This document shows positions 8,805-17,751 of a stretch of 64,000 nucleotides of DNA, piece after piece. Each line of letters starts with the position of its first letter. The first letter of the stretch is position 1. The position numbers and the translations under genes are program-made. A model generated the notes under the pieces. The model was not told the DNA's origin. It saw nothing but the letters and a program-made list of their open reading frames with translations, and searched no databases. This stretch comes from Planctomycetota bacterium (lineage in GTDB: Bacteria > Planctomycetota > Phycisphaerae > Phycisphaerales > Phycisphaeraceae), in assembly GCA_024279275.1 (NCBI GenBank), contig JAJRRS010000136.1, positions 1 to 64,000 of the forward strand, given 5' to 3'.

Positions 8805-9536
8805 TCAGTCCATCGCCAGTGCCGCATGAGACTTGCCTGCGGGTCCGTCGCCTGAGACCCCGGAGGCCGTGGTGGCGGGCTTGACCTGCCGGGGGAGTTG
8901 GGGGGCCTGTTCGGCGGACTCATCGCCCAGGACGACGATCTGCCAGAGGTCGAAGTAGCTCATCTTAAAGTTGTATTGAACGGTCAGGTCCGTGCCCTTG
9001 AGGCAGTCTTCGAGCGCCAGGTCGCTGTGCCAGCCGATCTTCACGAAGATGGGGTTGAGGATTTTTTCCCACCAGGCGATAAACGCGTTGGTGCTCAGGA
9101 AGTGGTTGAGTACGACGATGCGCCCGCCGGGCTTGACGATGCGCTGTGCCCAGAGCATGAGTTTTTGTGGGTCGCTGACGACGGTGACGACGTGGGTGAT
9201 CATCACATGGTCGAAGCTGTGTTCTGCGAAGGGTGGAGTCATCGCGTCGCCCTGCACAAGTACGCAGTGGTGCATGCCATCGCGATTGATTTTCTTTTGC
9301 GCCTTGGCGAGCATGCCAGCGGAGAGGTCCATGCCGACGACGGTGATGTCTTTGCGGTAGTGCTTGAGGGTCATCCCGGTGCCGACGCCGATGTCCAGGA
9401 CCTTGTCGCCGGCGGATGGACGCAGTTGTTCCAGCGCGCGGGTCTGGCGATTGCGGACCAAGGCCCCAAACGTGTAGTCGTAGAACTTGGCCCACAAGTC
9501 GTAGAGAGGACTGGTCGCCTCTTCGGTCATTCTCAT
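8805..9536 (-). CDS. Class I SAM-dependent methyltransferase, phosphatidylethanolamine N-methyltransferase-like
   Basis: A 243-residue methyltransferase. The SAM-binding motif I is VLDIGVGTGMTL, followed by motif-II-type VVGMDLSAGMLAKA, VQGDAMTPPF and the post-motif VKPGGRIVVLNHF. The order and the YDLWAKFYDYTFG N-terminus resemble the PmtA/UbiE type that methylates phosphatidylethanolamine or quinones; substrate choice is an inference. The ORF track begins at 9890, but the ATG at 9536 overlaps the TGA of the thioredoxin gene (ATGA) and has AGGAAGG six bases upstream, so translational coupling is likely. It lies immediately upstream of lptD in the same direction. Confidence 0.8.
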   Translation of the reverse strand: MRMTEEATSPLYDLWAKFYDYTFGALVRNRQTRALEQLRPSAGDKVLDIGVGTGMTLKHYRKDITVVGMDLSAGMLAKAQKKINRDGMHHCVLVQGDAMTPPFAEHSFDHVMITHVVTVVSDPQKLMLWAQRIVKPGGRIVVLNHFLSTNAFIAWWEKILNPIFVKIGWHSDLALEDCLKGTDLTVQYNFKMSYFDLWQIVVLGDESAEQAPQLPRQVKPATTASGVSGDGPAGKSHAALAMD

Positions 9537-10120
9537 GGCTGGCCTTCCTGGTCTGATGTCAAAAGCGTTTTTACCAACTCGATGATCTGCGGCGCGGTCC
9601 CGCCTTCCAGGAACTCGCCGACCAGACCTCTTTGGGGATCGTAAACTAAAATAGCCGGGACAGCGAGATTGCTCCACCGCTCGCCCAACCCATCGACCAG
9701 GGCCTGCTGGGCGGCGGAGTCGGACTTGAAGATATAGGCGTCTGTGAGGGCGTGGTGATCGCTTAGAAACGCGATCGCAGCGGCCTCCCGGCTGGGGTCG
9801 TCCAGCGTCACCGTCACCGCCCGAACCCGGTCGCCCTGGGCTAGAAGTCCTTCGTGTAGTTCGGGGAACATATCCACGCAAGGCACGCACCAGGTCGCCC
9901 AGAAGTCGATGACCAGCACCCGGTCGCTGGCGGCTGTCTCGACGATGATCGCTTTAATGTCCTCAAGCATCACGATTTGGAGGTGGTACACCGCACCCTC
10001 GGCACCGGATGCCGCGTCGGGCTGCTCGCGATCGCCCATAAACTCAAAGACCAGGCCCAGCGAGCATACAATCAACAGTAGAAATAGCCCCGTCGCTTTG
10101 ATAACAGATCGCTTGCTCAT
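9533..10120 (-). CDS. TlpA-like membrane-anchored thioredoxin-fold protein
   Basis: A 195-residue protein with an N-terminal signal anchor ([17 protein letters not shown]) and a thioredoxin domain whose active site reads WATWCVPC. The cis-Pro region is [10 protein letters not shown]. This is the TlpA/ResA layout of an extracytoplasmic disulfide reductase or oxidase. The start ATG is preceded by AGGAGG seven bases away. Its stop overlaps the methyltransferase start by four bases. The partner protein is not evident from the sequence. Confidence 0.85.
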   Translation of the reverse strand: MSKRSVIKATGLFLLLIVCSLGLVFEFMGDREQPDAASGAEGAVYHLQIVMLEDIKAIIVETAASDRVLVIDFWATWCVPCVDMFPELHEGLLAQGDRVRAVTVTLDDPSREAAAIAFLSDHHALTDAYIFKSDSAAQQALVDGLGERWSNLAVPAILVYDPQRGLVGEFLEGGTAPQIIELVKTLLTSDQEGQP

Positions 10121-10183
10121 GGAGCGGCCTCCTGGATCAACTTACTTATTATAACGACGACGATCCGATACACTAAGGCCAAC

Positions 10184-10387
10184 ATGACCCAAGAACTGAT
10201 TATCAACGGCAAACCCCAGCGTGTCGAGGCGGGCAACGTCCGCGAGCTGGTCGTGGCGCTGGGCCTGGGCGAACAGGCGGTGGCGGTCGAGGTCAACCGG
10301 GAGGTTGTGCCCAAACGGCTGCACGAAGAAACCCTGCTGAAAGACGGCGATGCGGTCGAACTGGTCACGCTGGTGGGGGGAGGGTAG
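10184..10387 (+). CDS. thiS: Sulfur carrier protein ThiS
   Basis: A 67-residue ubiquitin-like protein. It begins [19 protein letters not shown] and ends LVTLVGGG. The C-terminal Gly-Gly is the site that is adenylated and then carries the sulfur for thiazole synthesis. It is divergent from the thioredoxin gene and lies 209 bases upstream of thiG. The cognate adenylating enzyme ThiF is not in the window. Confidence 0.92.
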   Translation: MTQELIINGKPQRVEAGNVRELVVALGLGEQAVAVEVNREVVPKRLHEETLLKDGDAVELVTLVGGG

Positions 10388-10483
10388 GAGAAGCCGTTAG
10401 CGGTTAGCCTTTAGCTATGAAGGGGTCGCGGTGTTTGTTTGATAGTTGGTCGTGTTATGATAAACGGGATGGCTACGGGGGGA

Positions 10484-10507
10484 GCCTCCCGGACGTAGTC
10501 CGGGGGC
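10484..10507 (+). terminator. Hairpin in the thiS-thiG gap
   Basis: GCCTCCCGGAC-GTA-GTCCGGGGGC forms a strong stem with one mismatch, followed by TAATAAAAAA rather than a T run. It could attenuate transcription between thiS and thiG or be a dispersed repeat. Confidence 0.4.
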
Positions 10508-10596
10508 TAATAAAAAATACGTTTTCTGCCACCCCCCGGTATCCTAATCCCCGACGCACCGAGTTTTATTCTTACTTCAGCATTCAGAAATCCGCC

Positions 10597-11451
10597 ATGC
10601 CCACCCTCCCCCCCCCTACCGCTGAAACACTTGACACTCCCTTTAATGTTGCTGGGCGGACGCTCACATCTCGGCTGATCGTTGGCACGGGGAAGTATGC
10701 TGATTACCCGACGATGCAGAAGGCGCTGGACGCCAGCGGTGCGCAGGTCGTCACGGTGGCGGTTCGACGCGAGCGGCTGGTGAATGAAAAAGGCGAGTCG
10801 CTGCTGGATTTTATTGATACGTCCCGTTACACGATCCTCCCAAACACCGCTGGGTGCTTCACGGCCCAGGATGCGGTGCGTGTGGCTCGGCTTGGGCGTG
10901 AATTGCTGGATCAACTGGATAATCCCGGGAAAGAGTGGGTGAAGCTGGAAGTTCTGGCGGATAAGAAGACGCTGCTGCCGGACCCGGTGGGGACGCTGGA
11001 GGCGTGTGCGGAGTTGGTGAAGGACGGGTTCAAGGTGCTGTGCTACACGTCGGACGATCCGGTGATGGCGGTGAAGATCAAGGAGGCGGGCGCGTCGAGC
11101 GTGATGCCTGCGGGGTCGCCGATCGGGTCGGGGCAAGGGGTTCTAAATCCCAATGCGATCCGGATTATTTTGGAATTGCTCAAGGACGGCGACCCGGACT
11201 ACCCGGTGATACTCGATGCGGGAGTGGGGGCGGCCAGCGACATCACCATCGCGATGGAACTGGGGGCTGATGCAGTATTACTGAATACCGGGATCGCTCA
11301 TGCGAAGGATGCGGTGCGGATGGCCCACGCGATGCGGCATGCCTTGGAGGCTGGGCGGTTGTCTTATCTTGCGGGGCGCATACCTAAGAAGCTCTACGCG
11401 ACAGCGAGCAGCCCGTGGAGCGGGGTGATTAGCTATATTCCCGGGGAATAA
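10597..11451 (+). CDS. thiG: Thiazole synthase ThiG
   Basis: A 284-residue (beta/alpha)8 enzyme that forms the thiazole phosphate ring of thiamine from deoxyxylulose 5-phosphate, a glycine-derived imine and ThiS thiocarboxylate. Family stretches are [46 protein letters not shown] (the Lys in VKLEV is the Schiff-base lysine), [14 protein letters not shown] and [11 protein letters not shown]. The ORF track begins at 10417; the first 60 codons read as non-coding, and the ATG at 10597 ([12 protein letters not shown]) gives the normal family length. Confidence 0.95.
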   Translation: MPTLPPPTAETLDTPFNVAGRTLTSRLIVGTGKYADYPTMQKALDASGAQVVTVAVRRERLVNEKGESLLDFIDTSRYTILPNTAGCFTAQDAVRVARLGRELLDQLDNPGKEWVKLEVLADKKTLLPDPVGTLEACAELVKDGFKVLCYTSDDPVMAVKIKEAGASSVMPAGSPIGSGQGVLNPNAIRIILELLKDGDPDYPVILDAGVGAASDITIAMELGADAVLLNTGIAHAKDAVRMAHAMRHALEAGRLSYLAGRIPKKLYATASSPWSGVISYIPGE

Positions 11452-12345
11452 CGGGGGTTTTCACCGCAGAGAACGCGGAGGGCAGAGAAAACGGGGGAGG
11501 GGGAGTATCCGCAGATTGCGCAGATGACACAGATTTGGAAGGGGACGCGACAAGTCGCGGCGCTTCGTGTGAGCCATTTTTGATTTTCTCCGTGTCTTCG
11601 TGTCCCCGCGCCCTTCGTGATTTTCTTTCTGTTCTTCACATCATCCATCATCAATCCTAGATCAGAAATCTAAGGCCTCACGGTGTTCCGGCGGTAACGG
11701 CAGCCATCGGATCGTCGGGACCGGGTCGGGCCGGTGTGCTGTGATCCGTCATCTGGCCGGGGCGATCCGCTACCAAGTCCCCCCCCCGCCCCCGGAAGCT
11801 TTCGAACTTTCATTCGTAAGTGTTCCGAGTGACGGATTCCCGGTTGTGTAGCAGATGAAATCTGACACACATCCGTGGGTGGGGGCAGCCCGCGAGTCCC
11901 GGTCCTTTTAATCTTTGGATACTCAGGGCAGCTGTCGATCGTCGTCGTGAGGTTGTCGGCAGACGCCCCCCCCGGTCACCCGGCCCCCGGAGTAGTTCCA
12001 AGGATAAGTTGCGTCTCCACTCTTGGTGGAAACGTCGGGTTTGTGCGCATGGATGTGGTTTGGGCGTGAGTCAGGCAAGAATAAGTCGTGCTGACAGGGT
12101 TGGTAATGAATTGTGTGTCGTGGTGGATTTTTGATTGGAAACTTGGCGCGCGTGTGCGCACGGCGTTGGCTTGTGGGATATGCAGAGAAGACGGGGGGGA
12201 GGTGTCCGCAGATTGCGCAGATGACGGAGATTAAGAAGATGGACGGTCAAGAGGCGGAGGATGCCGAGGAGGATGAGCAAGAGAAGGCGGTGTCACGGAG
12301 GGCACGGAGACACGGAGACACGGAGGAAGAATCGGGGGAAGAGTT
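11452..12345. other. 894-bp non-coding block of dispersed repeats
   Basis: No convincing gene is visible. It holds CACGGAG/CACAGAG-type repeats: plus-oriented at about 11,461-11,495 and 12,289-12,330, minus-oriented at about 11,586-11,630. There is also a duplicated stretch TCCGCAGATTGCGCAGATGAC at about 11,508 and 12,205, and one GCGACAAGTCGC element at 11,547. The middle part (11,660-12,070) is unique sequence with no function I can name. Confidence 0.6.
11547..11568 (+). repeat. GCGACAAGTCGC element, copy 1
   Basis: GCGACAAGTCGCGGCGCTTCGT, a perfect 5-bp stem with an AA loop followed by a conserved GGCGCTTCGT tail. Four copies occur in this window, all on the plus strand and all intergenic. 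Confidence 0.7.
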
Positions 12346-13050
12346 TCAGGCTGGGGATGAGGTGGATAGGTGGCTTTGCTTGTAGCGTTTGATGCGTCGG
12401 GCGGAGAGGTGGAGGATTGTTTTGTATAGGAGGACGGCGATGAGGAATGAAGTGAGGAGGCCTACGATGCCCCACGGTTCTTTGGGGACGCTTGTGTAGC
12501 CGGATTCTTTGGGGACCAGTTGTTCGGCCAATGTGGACAGGTCTACCCAGATAAAGAAACAGAACATGGCAACCAAACTCGGTGAAGCTGGTGAGGGTGG
12601 TTTATGACTGAAGGATGAACGGGCGATCAGCCAACGTGAAACGTAGGTGTAGAAAAGAACCGCCAGAACCAGCAAGATTGAGCCGGTGATTGCGAAATAA
12701 ACAGGCTCGGACAACGTCTGCTCATGGGGCGGGAGGTATTGAAGGGAGTTGGCTAGCACACCCCAGACGACGACCGCGCCGATGGCGGCGAGGCGGTGGA
12801 TCAGGGATGCGGTGAGGCGGGTCCATGCCTTGATGGCGGTGTGGATGGCAAACAGGCCAAGGGCGAGAAAGGGTGTGATGAAAAACAGGGTGAAGAGTCC
12901 GTCGAAGGTGGCAGGCGGGTTTTCGGAAGCGAAGAAAGAAAATACCTGGCGGTAGATCTCCAGCGATAAGGCCGCGACGATGGCGATGCCGATCACGCCT
13001 ACAAGGAGCGACAGGATTCGGATGAGGCGGTCGGTGGTTTTGACAGTCAT
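12346..13050 (-). CDS. Polytopic membrane protein of unknown function
   Basis: A 234-residue protein I do not recognise. About six hydrophobic segments are visible: residues 14-34 (LSLLVGVIGIAIVAALSLEIY), 50-70, 86-104, 116-137, 155-176 and 194-216. The C-terminus is basic (ARRIKRYKQS). The start has AGGAA before the ATG. It is a single minus-strand gene with non-coding DNA on both sides, so context says little. The membrane periodicity and normal start make it a credible gene. Confidence 0.65.
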   Translation of the reverse strand: MTVKTTDRLIRILSLLVGVIGIAIVAALSLEIYRQVFSFFASENPPATFDGLFTLFFITPFLALGLFAIHTAIKAWTRLTASLIHRLAAIGAVVVWGVLANSLQYLPPHEQTLSEPVYFAITGSILLVLAVLFYTYVSRWLIARSSFSHKPPSPASPSLVAMFCFFIWVDLSTLAEQLVPKESGYTSVPKEPWGIVGLLTSFLIAVLLYKTILHLSARRIKRYKQSHLSTSSPA

Positions 13051-13226
13051 ATCCCAGGTTCCTGCGGGGCTTGGGGACGGTGGTTAGATGAGCCATCGGC
13101 CAGTCGCGCCGATCCATTATACCTTCTGCGTCTGGCGGAACTGTCATATAGGGATAGGCTGGACTGTCAGGATGACAGCGGGCGGGTGTTGAGCGAGGAG
13201 AGGGGGGAAACGTTGAAGCGATGTAA

Positions 13227-13261
13227 AACGCTTTGAGAAGTGAACTTACGTCATAAGCGTT
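13227..13261. promoter_or_regulatory. Candidate operator upstream of groEL1
   Basis: AACGCTT and AAGCGTT form an inverted repeat separated by 21 bases, about 180 bases upstream of groEL1. It is not the CIRCE consensus. A regulator-binding role is only inferred from symmetry and position. Confidence 0.3.
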
Positions 13262-13321
13262 GGTGTTGAGGCGTAATTTTTGATGGGTATGGGGGTTGCG
13301 ACATGTTTAGGGAGCGGGGAG

Positions 13322-13358
13322 ACCCGCACCTTCGCTGCGCTTAGGTACGGCGTTGGGG
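13322..13358 (+). repeat. Fixed-loop hairpin repeat, copy A
   Basis: CCGCACCT-TCGCTGCGCT-TAGGTACGG, followed by CGTTGGGG. The loop TCGCTGCGCT is shared with copies at 31,678 and 37,599, while stem bases differ and mostly keep pairing. Confidence 0.75.
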
Positions 13359-13439
13359 GGGCGTGTGTTTTGAGATGTTGGAATGAATGAGACTGTTAAA
13401 CGAATCAACCCGAACCTTATTTCGTGGAGATGAACTGAT

Positions 13440-15128
13440 ATGGCTGTGAAAGACCTTGCATTTGAGGCGGATGCTCGCAAGAGCTTGTTGTTGGGCGTTG
13501 AGAAGCTGGCGGCGGCGGTGAAGAGCACGCTTGGGCCGAGGGGTCGTAATGCGATCCTGGATAAGTCCTGGGGTGGGCCGACGGTGACCAAGGATGGTGT
13601 GACGGTCGCTGAGGAGATCGAGCTTGCGGACAAGAGCGAGAACATGGGCGCTCAGCTCGTGAAGGAAGCGGCGAGCAAGACGTCTGACAAGGCTGGGGAC
13701 GGGACGACGACGTCGACCGTGCTGGCGGAGGCACTCTTTAAGGAGGGGCTGCGTCAGATTACCGCGGGTGCTGAGGCGAATGCTTTGGTACGCGGGATGC
13801 GTAAGGCAGTAGACGTGGTGGTCGATGAGATCGCCAAGCTGAGTAAACCTGTTAAGGGCAAGAAGGATATCGCGAGCGTTGCGGCGATCAGTGCGAATAA
13901 TGATGGGACGATCGGGAAGATCATGGCGGATGCGTTTGATCGTGTGGGCAAGGACGGGGTGATCACGGTCGAGGAAGGCAAGAGCCTGGAGACGTACTTC
14001 GATGTCGTTGAGGGGATGCAGTTTGATCGCGGATACCTTTCGCCGAACTTTATTACCGATGCGGATGAGATGCAGACGGTGATGGATAAGGCTCTTGTTC
14101 TTGTTTACGAAGACAAGATCGATTCGATCCAGAAGCTTGTGCCATTATTGGAAAAAGTGCAGCAGGCGAAGAAGCCGTTGTTGATTATTGCTGAGGATGT
14201 CGAGGGGGAAGCCCTGGCGACGCTGGTGATGAACAAGCTGCGAGGCGTGTTGAACATCTGTGCGGTGAAGGCTCCCGGATACGGCGATCGTCGCAAGGCG
14301 ATGCTGGGGGATATCGCGGTGCTGACGGGTGCGACGGCGATCATGAAGGATCTTGGGATTGACCTTGATAAGGTCGAGCTGGATCAGTTGGGTCTTGCCA
14401 AGAAGATCACGATTGATGCGGATAACACGACGATTATTGAGGGAGCAGGTGCGAGCAAGGATATCCAGGGTCGTATCGCACAGATCCGCCGAGAGATCGA
14501 GACGACGACCAGCGATTACGATCGTGAGAAGCTGCAGGAACGGCTGGCGAAGCTGGCTGGTGGCGTGGCTCAGATCAATGTCGGCGCGGCGAGCGAAGTT
14601 GAACTCAAAGAGAAGAAGGCCCGCGTTGAAGATGCGTTGCACGCGACGCGTGCGGCGTTGGAAGAGGGCATCGTGCCCGGCGGCGGGGTGAGTTTCATCC
14701 GTGCAATCGCCAAACTCAAGAATATCAAGACAAACAATCAGGACGAGGCGGCTGGCGTGGCGGTGGTGGCGAAGGCGTTGGAAGTGCCGACGCAGACGAT
14801 CGCTGATAACGCTGGCGAACGCGGCACGGTTGTCGTGCGAAAGGTTGAGGCGGGCAAGGGCGCGTTTGGCTTTGATGCGTTGAAGCTTGAATATGTGGAC
14901 CTGGTTGAGCGTGGCGTGATTACGCCGGCGAAGGTGGACCGGACTGCGTTGCAGAACGCGGCGAGTGTGGCGGCGTTGCTGCTGACCACGGACTGCATCA
15001 TTACCGATGCACCCAAGGATGAAGAGCCAGCGGGTATGCCGGGCGGCGGCGATCCGATGGGTGGCATGGGCGGTATGGGAGGCATGGGCGGGATGCCTGG
15101 GATGGGTGGCATGGGCGGGATGATGTAA
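13440..15128 (+). CDS. groEL: Chaperonin GroEL, paralog 1 (with GGM tail)
   Basis: A 562-residue 60-kDa chaperonin subunit. It has the nucleotide-binding GDGTTTST motif, [15 protein letters not shown] at the N-terminus, the ATPase Asp region [17 protein letters not shown] and VPGGGV. It ends in a flexible Gly-Gly-Met tail ([20 protein letters not shown]), as in classical GroEL. It folds proteins in the cytoplasm together with the GroES lid encoded next door. Two groEL genes surround groES, so the rings may be specialised or mixed; this copy has the canonical tail and is the better candidate for the housekeeping form. Confidence 0.96.
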   Translation: MAVKDLAFEADARKSLLLGVEKLAAAVKSTLGPRGRNAILDKSWGGPTVTKDGVTVAEEIELADKSENMGAQLVKEAASKTSDKAGDGTTTSTVLAEALFKEGLRQITAGAEANALVRGMRKAVDVVVDEIAKLSKPVKGKKDIASVAAISANNDGTIGKIMADAFDRVGKDGVITVEEGKSLETYFDVVEGMQFDRGYLSPNFITDADEMQTVMDKALVLVYEDKIDSIQKLVPLLEKVQQAKKPLLIIAEDVEGEALATLVMNKLRGVLNICAVKAPGYGDRRKAMLGDIAVLTGATAIMKDLGIDLDKVELDQLGLAKKITIDADNTTIIEGAGASKDIQGRIAQIRREIETTTSDYDREKLQERLAKLAGGVAQINVGAASEVELKEKKARVEDALHATRAALEEGIVPGGGVSFIRAIAKLKNIKTNNQDEAAGVAVVAKALEVPTQTIADNAGERGTVVVRKVEAGKGAFGFDALKLEYVDLVERGVITPAKVDRTALQNAASVAALLLTTDCIITDAPKDEEPAGMPGGGDPMGGMGGMGGMGGMPGMGGMGGMM

Positions 15129-15214
15129 ACCCGGCGTGACCGACTGCCCGTTGATTTAAGTTCTATTAACTAAAAACGAACACAAACCTAAACATAAACG
15201 TGGAGATTAAAACG

Positions 15215-15541
15215 ATGGCAACTGCAACCAAGAGCAAGCCCAAGACCAAGACGACTGTTCGACCGATGGAAGATCGCGTGTTGGTGAAGCCGACGGAGGC
15301 TGAGACGAAGACCAAGAGCGGGATCTTTTTGCCGGAGAGTGCGACGGAGAAGCCGATGACCGGGAAGATCATCGCGGTTGGGCCTGGGGCATTGAATGAT
15401 GATGGCAAGCGAATCTCGTTGTCGGTGAAGAAGGGCGACACCGTGATCTACGGGAAGTACGCTGGGACCGAGGTTGATATTGATGGCGTTGAGCACATGA
15501 TCGTGAAAGAGAGCGAGTTGCTGGGCGTGATAGAGAAGTAA
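15215..15541 (+). CDS. groES: Co-chaperonin GroES
   Basis: A 108-residue lid subunit. Family stretches are RPMEDRVLVKPTEAETKTKSGIFLPESATEKPMTGKI (containing the mobile loop), IAVGPGALNDDGKRI and VIYGKYAGTEVDIDG. The N-terminus has an extra Lys/Thr-rich segment (MATATKSKPKTKTTV) compared with E. coli GroES. The ORF track uses a GTG at 15200; I prefer the ATG at 15215 because GGAG lies nine bases upstream. Position between the two groEL genes suggests one co-chaperonin for both. Confidence 0.95.
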   Translation: MATATKSKPKTKTTVRPMEDRVLVKPTEAETKTKSGIFLPESATEKPMTGKIIAVGPGALNDDGKRISLSVKKGDTVIYGKYAGTEVDIDGVEHMIVKESELLGVIEK

Positions 15542-15681
15542 AAACGCTTTACCCCGGATTTTCCCCGGAAGTTACCAGGATTCATCCTGTGAGTTTCCCG
15601 AACGTTTCCCGTATTACTGAACACACATACTGACATCGCCAAACTGACCGGCGTGTCTAAGCAAACAACGGAGCCAAGATA

Positions 15682-17295
15682 ATGGCAAGTAAGCAGATGA
15701 TTTTCGGAGCTGAGGCGGCGGTCGAGCTTAAGAAGGGCTTGGAGAAGCTGTCGGCGGCGGTGAAGGTAACACTTGGGCCGACGGGTCGGAACGTGGTGTT
15801 GCAGAAGTCTTTTGGTGGGCCGACGGTGACGAAGGATGGTGTGTCGGTCGCCAAGGAGATCGAGATCAGTGAGCCGTTCCAGAATATGGGCGCGAAGATG
15901 GTGGTCGAGGTCGCCAAGAAGACATCGGATACGTCCGGCGACGGGACGACGACGGCGACAATCCTGACGGAAGCTATTTTTAACGCGGGGCTGCGTCATG
16001 TGACCGCGGGTGCGAACCCGATGGCGGTACAGCGTGGGATTCTTGCTGCGGCGGATGCGGCGATTGCGGCAATTAAGGCGTCGGCGATCCCTTGCAAGGG
16101 CAAGGCGGACTACCAGAAGGTGGCGACGGTGTCGGCGAACCATGATGTCGAGATCGGCGAGCTGATTGCTGAGGCGATTGCGAAGGTCGGGGCCGATGGT
16201 GTGGTTGAGGTTGAGGAGGGCCAGGCTGCGGAGACGAGTCTGGATTATGTCGAGGGTATGCAGTTCGACAAGGGGTATTTGTCGCCTTACTTCATGACGG
16301 ACCCTGCGAGCCAGGAGTGTGTGCTGGAGGACTGTTTGATCCTGGTGCATGAGAAGAAGATCGCCAGCCTGCCTGACCTGCTGCCGTTGTTGAACAAGGT
16401 GGCGATGGCGCAGAAGCCGTTGCTGATTATTGCGGAAGATGTTGAGAACGAAGCACTGGCTGCGTTGGTGGTGAACCGTTTGCGTGGCGTATTGAAGATC
16501 GCGGCGGTGAAGGCCCCCGGATTTGGGGATCGACGTAAGGCGTTATTAGGCGATATCGCGACGCTGACCGGTGCGACGTTTATCAGCGAAGACCTGGGCG
16601 TGCAGCTTGAAACACTCGAGTTGGATGCGCTGGGCAAGGCCAAGAAGATCGTTGTCGACAAGGACAACACGACTGTTATCCAGGGTGCTGGCAAGAAGAA
16701 AGATATCGAGGCACGGGTCGAGCAGATCAAGGTGCAGATCGAGAAGACGACCAGCGACTATGACCGCGAGAAGCTCAAGGAACGGCTGGCGAAGCTGACC
16801 GGCGGGGTGGCGATCATCCAAGTCGGTGCGGCGACTGAAACCGCTATGAAAGAACGCAAGGATCGTGTGGATGATGCGCTGCATGCGACGAAGGCGGCGG
16901 CGCTGGAGGGCTACGTCCCCGGCGGCGGGGTTGCGCTGATCCGTGCGATTGGTGCGGTCGAGAAGGCGCGTGACAAGGCCCGTGGCGATGAGAAGCTGGG
17001 GCTTGATGCGGTGGCTGCTGCGTGTGAAGCTCCGTTGCAACAGATCGTTGAGAACTCAGGCGAAGATGGTTTCATCGTGGCTGAGGAGGTCAAGGCCTCG
17101 AAGGGCAACCGTGGTTATGATGCGGCAAAATCGCAGTATGTTGACATGGTGAAGGCTGGGATTATTGACCCGGCGTTGGTGCCTTGCACGGCGCTGCTGC
17201 ACAGTGCGTCGGTCGCGGGGCTGATGCTGACGACGAACGTGCTGATCTCTGATCTTAAGGAAGATGAGCAGGCGGTGGCGGGGGCGGTGTCGTAA
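15682..17295 (+). CDS. groEL: Chaperonin GroEL, paralog 2 (no GGM tail)
   Basis: A 537-residue second chaperonin subunit. It keeps [23 protein letters not shown], the ATPase Asp in [17 protein letters not shown] and VPGGGV, so ATP hydrolysis should be intact. It ends [10 protein letters not shown] with no Gly-Met repeat, which differs from paralog 1; tail loss is common in divergent GroEL copies and can change how substrate sits in the cavity. Residue identity to paralog 1 is clearly partial in the apical region, which suggests altered clients. The same-direction order groEL1-groES-groEL2-GxxExxY-dnaJ-grpE implies a folding operon or regulon. Confidence 0.95.
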   Translation: MASKQMIFGAEAAVELKKGLEKLSAAVKVTLGPTGRNVVLQKSFGGPTVTKDGVSVAKEIEISEPFQNMGAKMVVEVAKKTSDTSGDGTTTATILTEAIFNAGLRHVTAGANPMAVQRGILAAADAAIAAIKASAIPCKGKADYQKVATVSANHDVEIGELIAEAIAKVGADGVVEVEEGQAAETSLDYVEGMQFDKGYLSPYFMTDPASQECVLEDCLILVHEKKIASLPDLLPLLNKVAMAQKPLLIIAEDVENEALAALVVNRLRGVLKIAAVKAPGFGDRRKALLGDIATLTGATFISEDLGVQLETLELDALGKAKKIVVDKDNTTVIQGAGKKKDIEARVEQIKVQIEKTTSDYDREKLKERLAKLTGGVAIIQVGAATETAMKERKDRVDDALHATKAAALEGYVPGGGVALIRAIGAVEKARDKARGDEKLGLDAVAAACEAPLQQIVENSGEDGFIVAEEVKASKGNRGYDAAKSQYVDMVKAGIIDPALVPCTALLHSASVAGLMLTTNVLISDLKEDEQAVAGAVS

Positions 17296-17308
17296 AGAAG
17301 GAGCAGGA

Positions 17309-17701
17309 TTGAAACACAGAGGCACAGAGACACAGAGGGATCCTTTGACAGAGCGGGTCATTGGGTTGGCGATTGAGGTTCATCGCCAATTGGGGCCGGG
17401 CCTACTGGAATCGGTGTATGAAGCATGCCTCTGCTACGAATTGAGCCAAGTTGGGATACATCACGACCGTCAAAGCCATCTGCCCGTCAGCTATAAAGGG
17501 CAAAACCTTGATGAAGGGTTTCGGGTAGACATCCTGGTTGAAGACCGATTGGTCTTGGAGTTAAAAACTGTCGAGCGGCTGTTACCTGTACATGAAGCTC
17601 AGTTGCTTACCTACCTAAGACTTAGTGAGTGCCGTGTAGGCTTACTAATGAATTTCAATACGGCGGTATTGAAAGATGGGATCAAACGCCTTGTATTCTG
17701 A
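17309..17701 (+). CDS. GxxExxY protein (PD-(D/E)XK nuclease superfamily)
   Basis: A 130-residue protein. The family signature is visible as GPGLLESVYE (Gly, Glu, Tyr in GxxExxY spacing). VDILVEDRLVLELK shows the Asp and Glu-x-Lys of a PD-(D/E)XK nuclease core; the Pfam family is assigned to that superfamily, but no activity is established for it. The ORF track starts at 17264. I prefer TTG at 17309 because AAGAAGGAG sits just upstream. The N-terminus KHRGTETQR is encoded by a CACAGAGG repeat, and an inverted copy of that repeat follows the gene just before dnaJ. It lies only 13 bases after groEL2, in a place where no nuclease is expected, so it looks inserted. Confidence 0.85.
   Translation: MKHRGTETQRDPLTERVIGLAIEVHRQLGPGLLESVYEACLCYELSQVGIHHDRQSHLPVSYKGQNLDEGFRVDILVEDRLVLELKTVERLLPVHEAQLLTYLRLSECRVGLLMNFNTAVLKDGIKRLVF
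17311..17343 (+). repeat. CACAGAG-type repeat, left flank of GxxExxY gene
   Basis: GAAACACAGAGGCACAGAGACACAGAGGG. It overlaps the first codons of the GxxExxY gene. The reverse complement of the same motif lies at about 17,726-17,751, giving terminal inverted repeats around the gene. Confidence 0.7.
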
Positions 17702-17725
17702 TTGCTAACCGTATCGCCCTGTCCG

Positions 17726-17751
17726 TTTCTTCTCTGTGTCTCTGTGGTTAA
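17726..17751 (-). repeat. CACAGAG-type repeat, right flank of GxxExxY gene
   Basis: TTCTTCTCTGTGTCTCTGTGGTTAAT, which is ATTAACCACAGAGACACAGAGAAGAA on the minus strand. It ends about ten bases before the dnaJ start, so the dnaJ leader contains the element. Confidence 0.7.

Larger units (their letters stand above)
13051..13439. other. Intergenic region with the groEL1 promoter
   Basis: About 390 bases between the divergent membrane-protein gene and groEL1. It contains the spaced inverted repeat AACGCTT...AAGCGTT, a fixed-loop hairpin repeat at 13,322 and no credible ORF. Confidence 0.5.

Noticed and set aside
10121-10183. TPP riboswitch before thiS
   Set aside because: Only about 60 bases separate thiS from the divergent gene, and no CTGAGA-type block is visible.
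11660-12070. tRNA, tmRNA, SRP RNA or RNase P RNA in the long gap
   Set aside because: I saw no GTTCGANNC arm with a matching acceptor stem and no recognisable core of the other RNAs, though an unknown RNA cannot be excluded by eye.
12113-12385. Plus-strand ORF of 90 residues in the 12-kb gap
   Set aside because: It reads through CACGGAG-type repeats (RRARRHGDTEEE) and enters the opposite gene; no ribosome binding site.
13051-13439. CIRCE element before groEL1
   Set aside because: I looked for TTAGCACTC-N9-GAGTGCTAA on both strands and did not see it.
15448-16350. Minus-strand ORF of 300 residues across groES/groEL2
   Set aside because: Shadow of groEL2; very Arg/His-rich with no domain.
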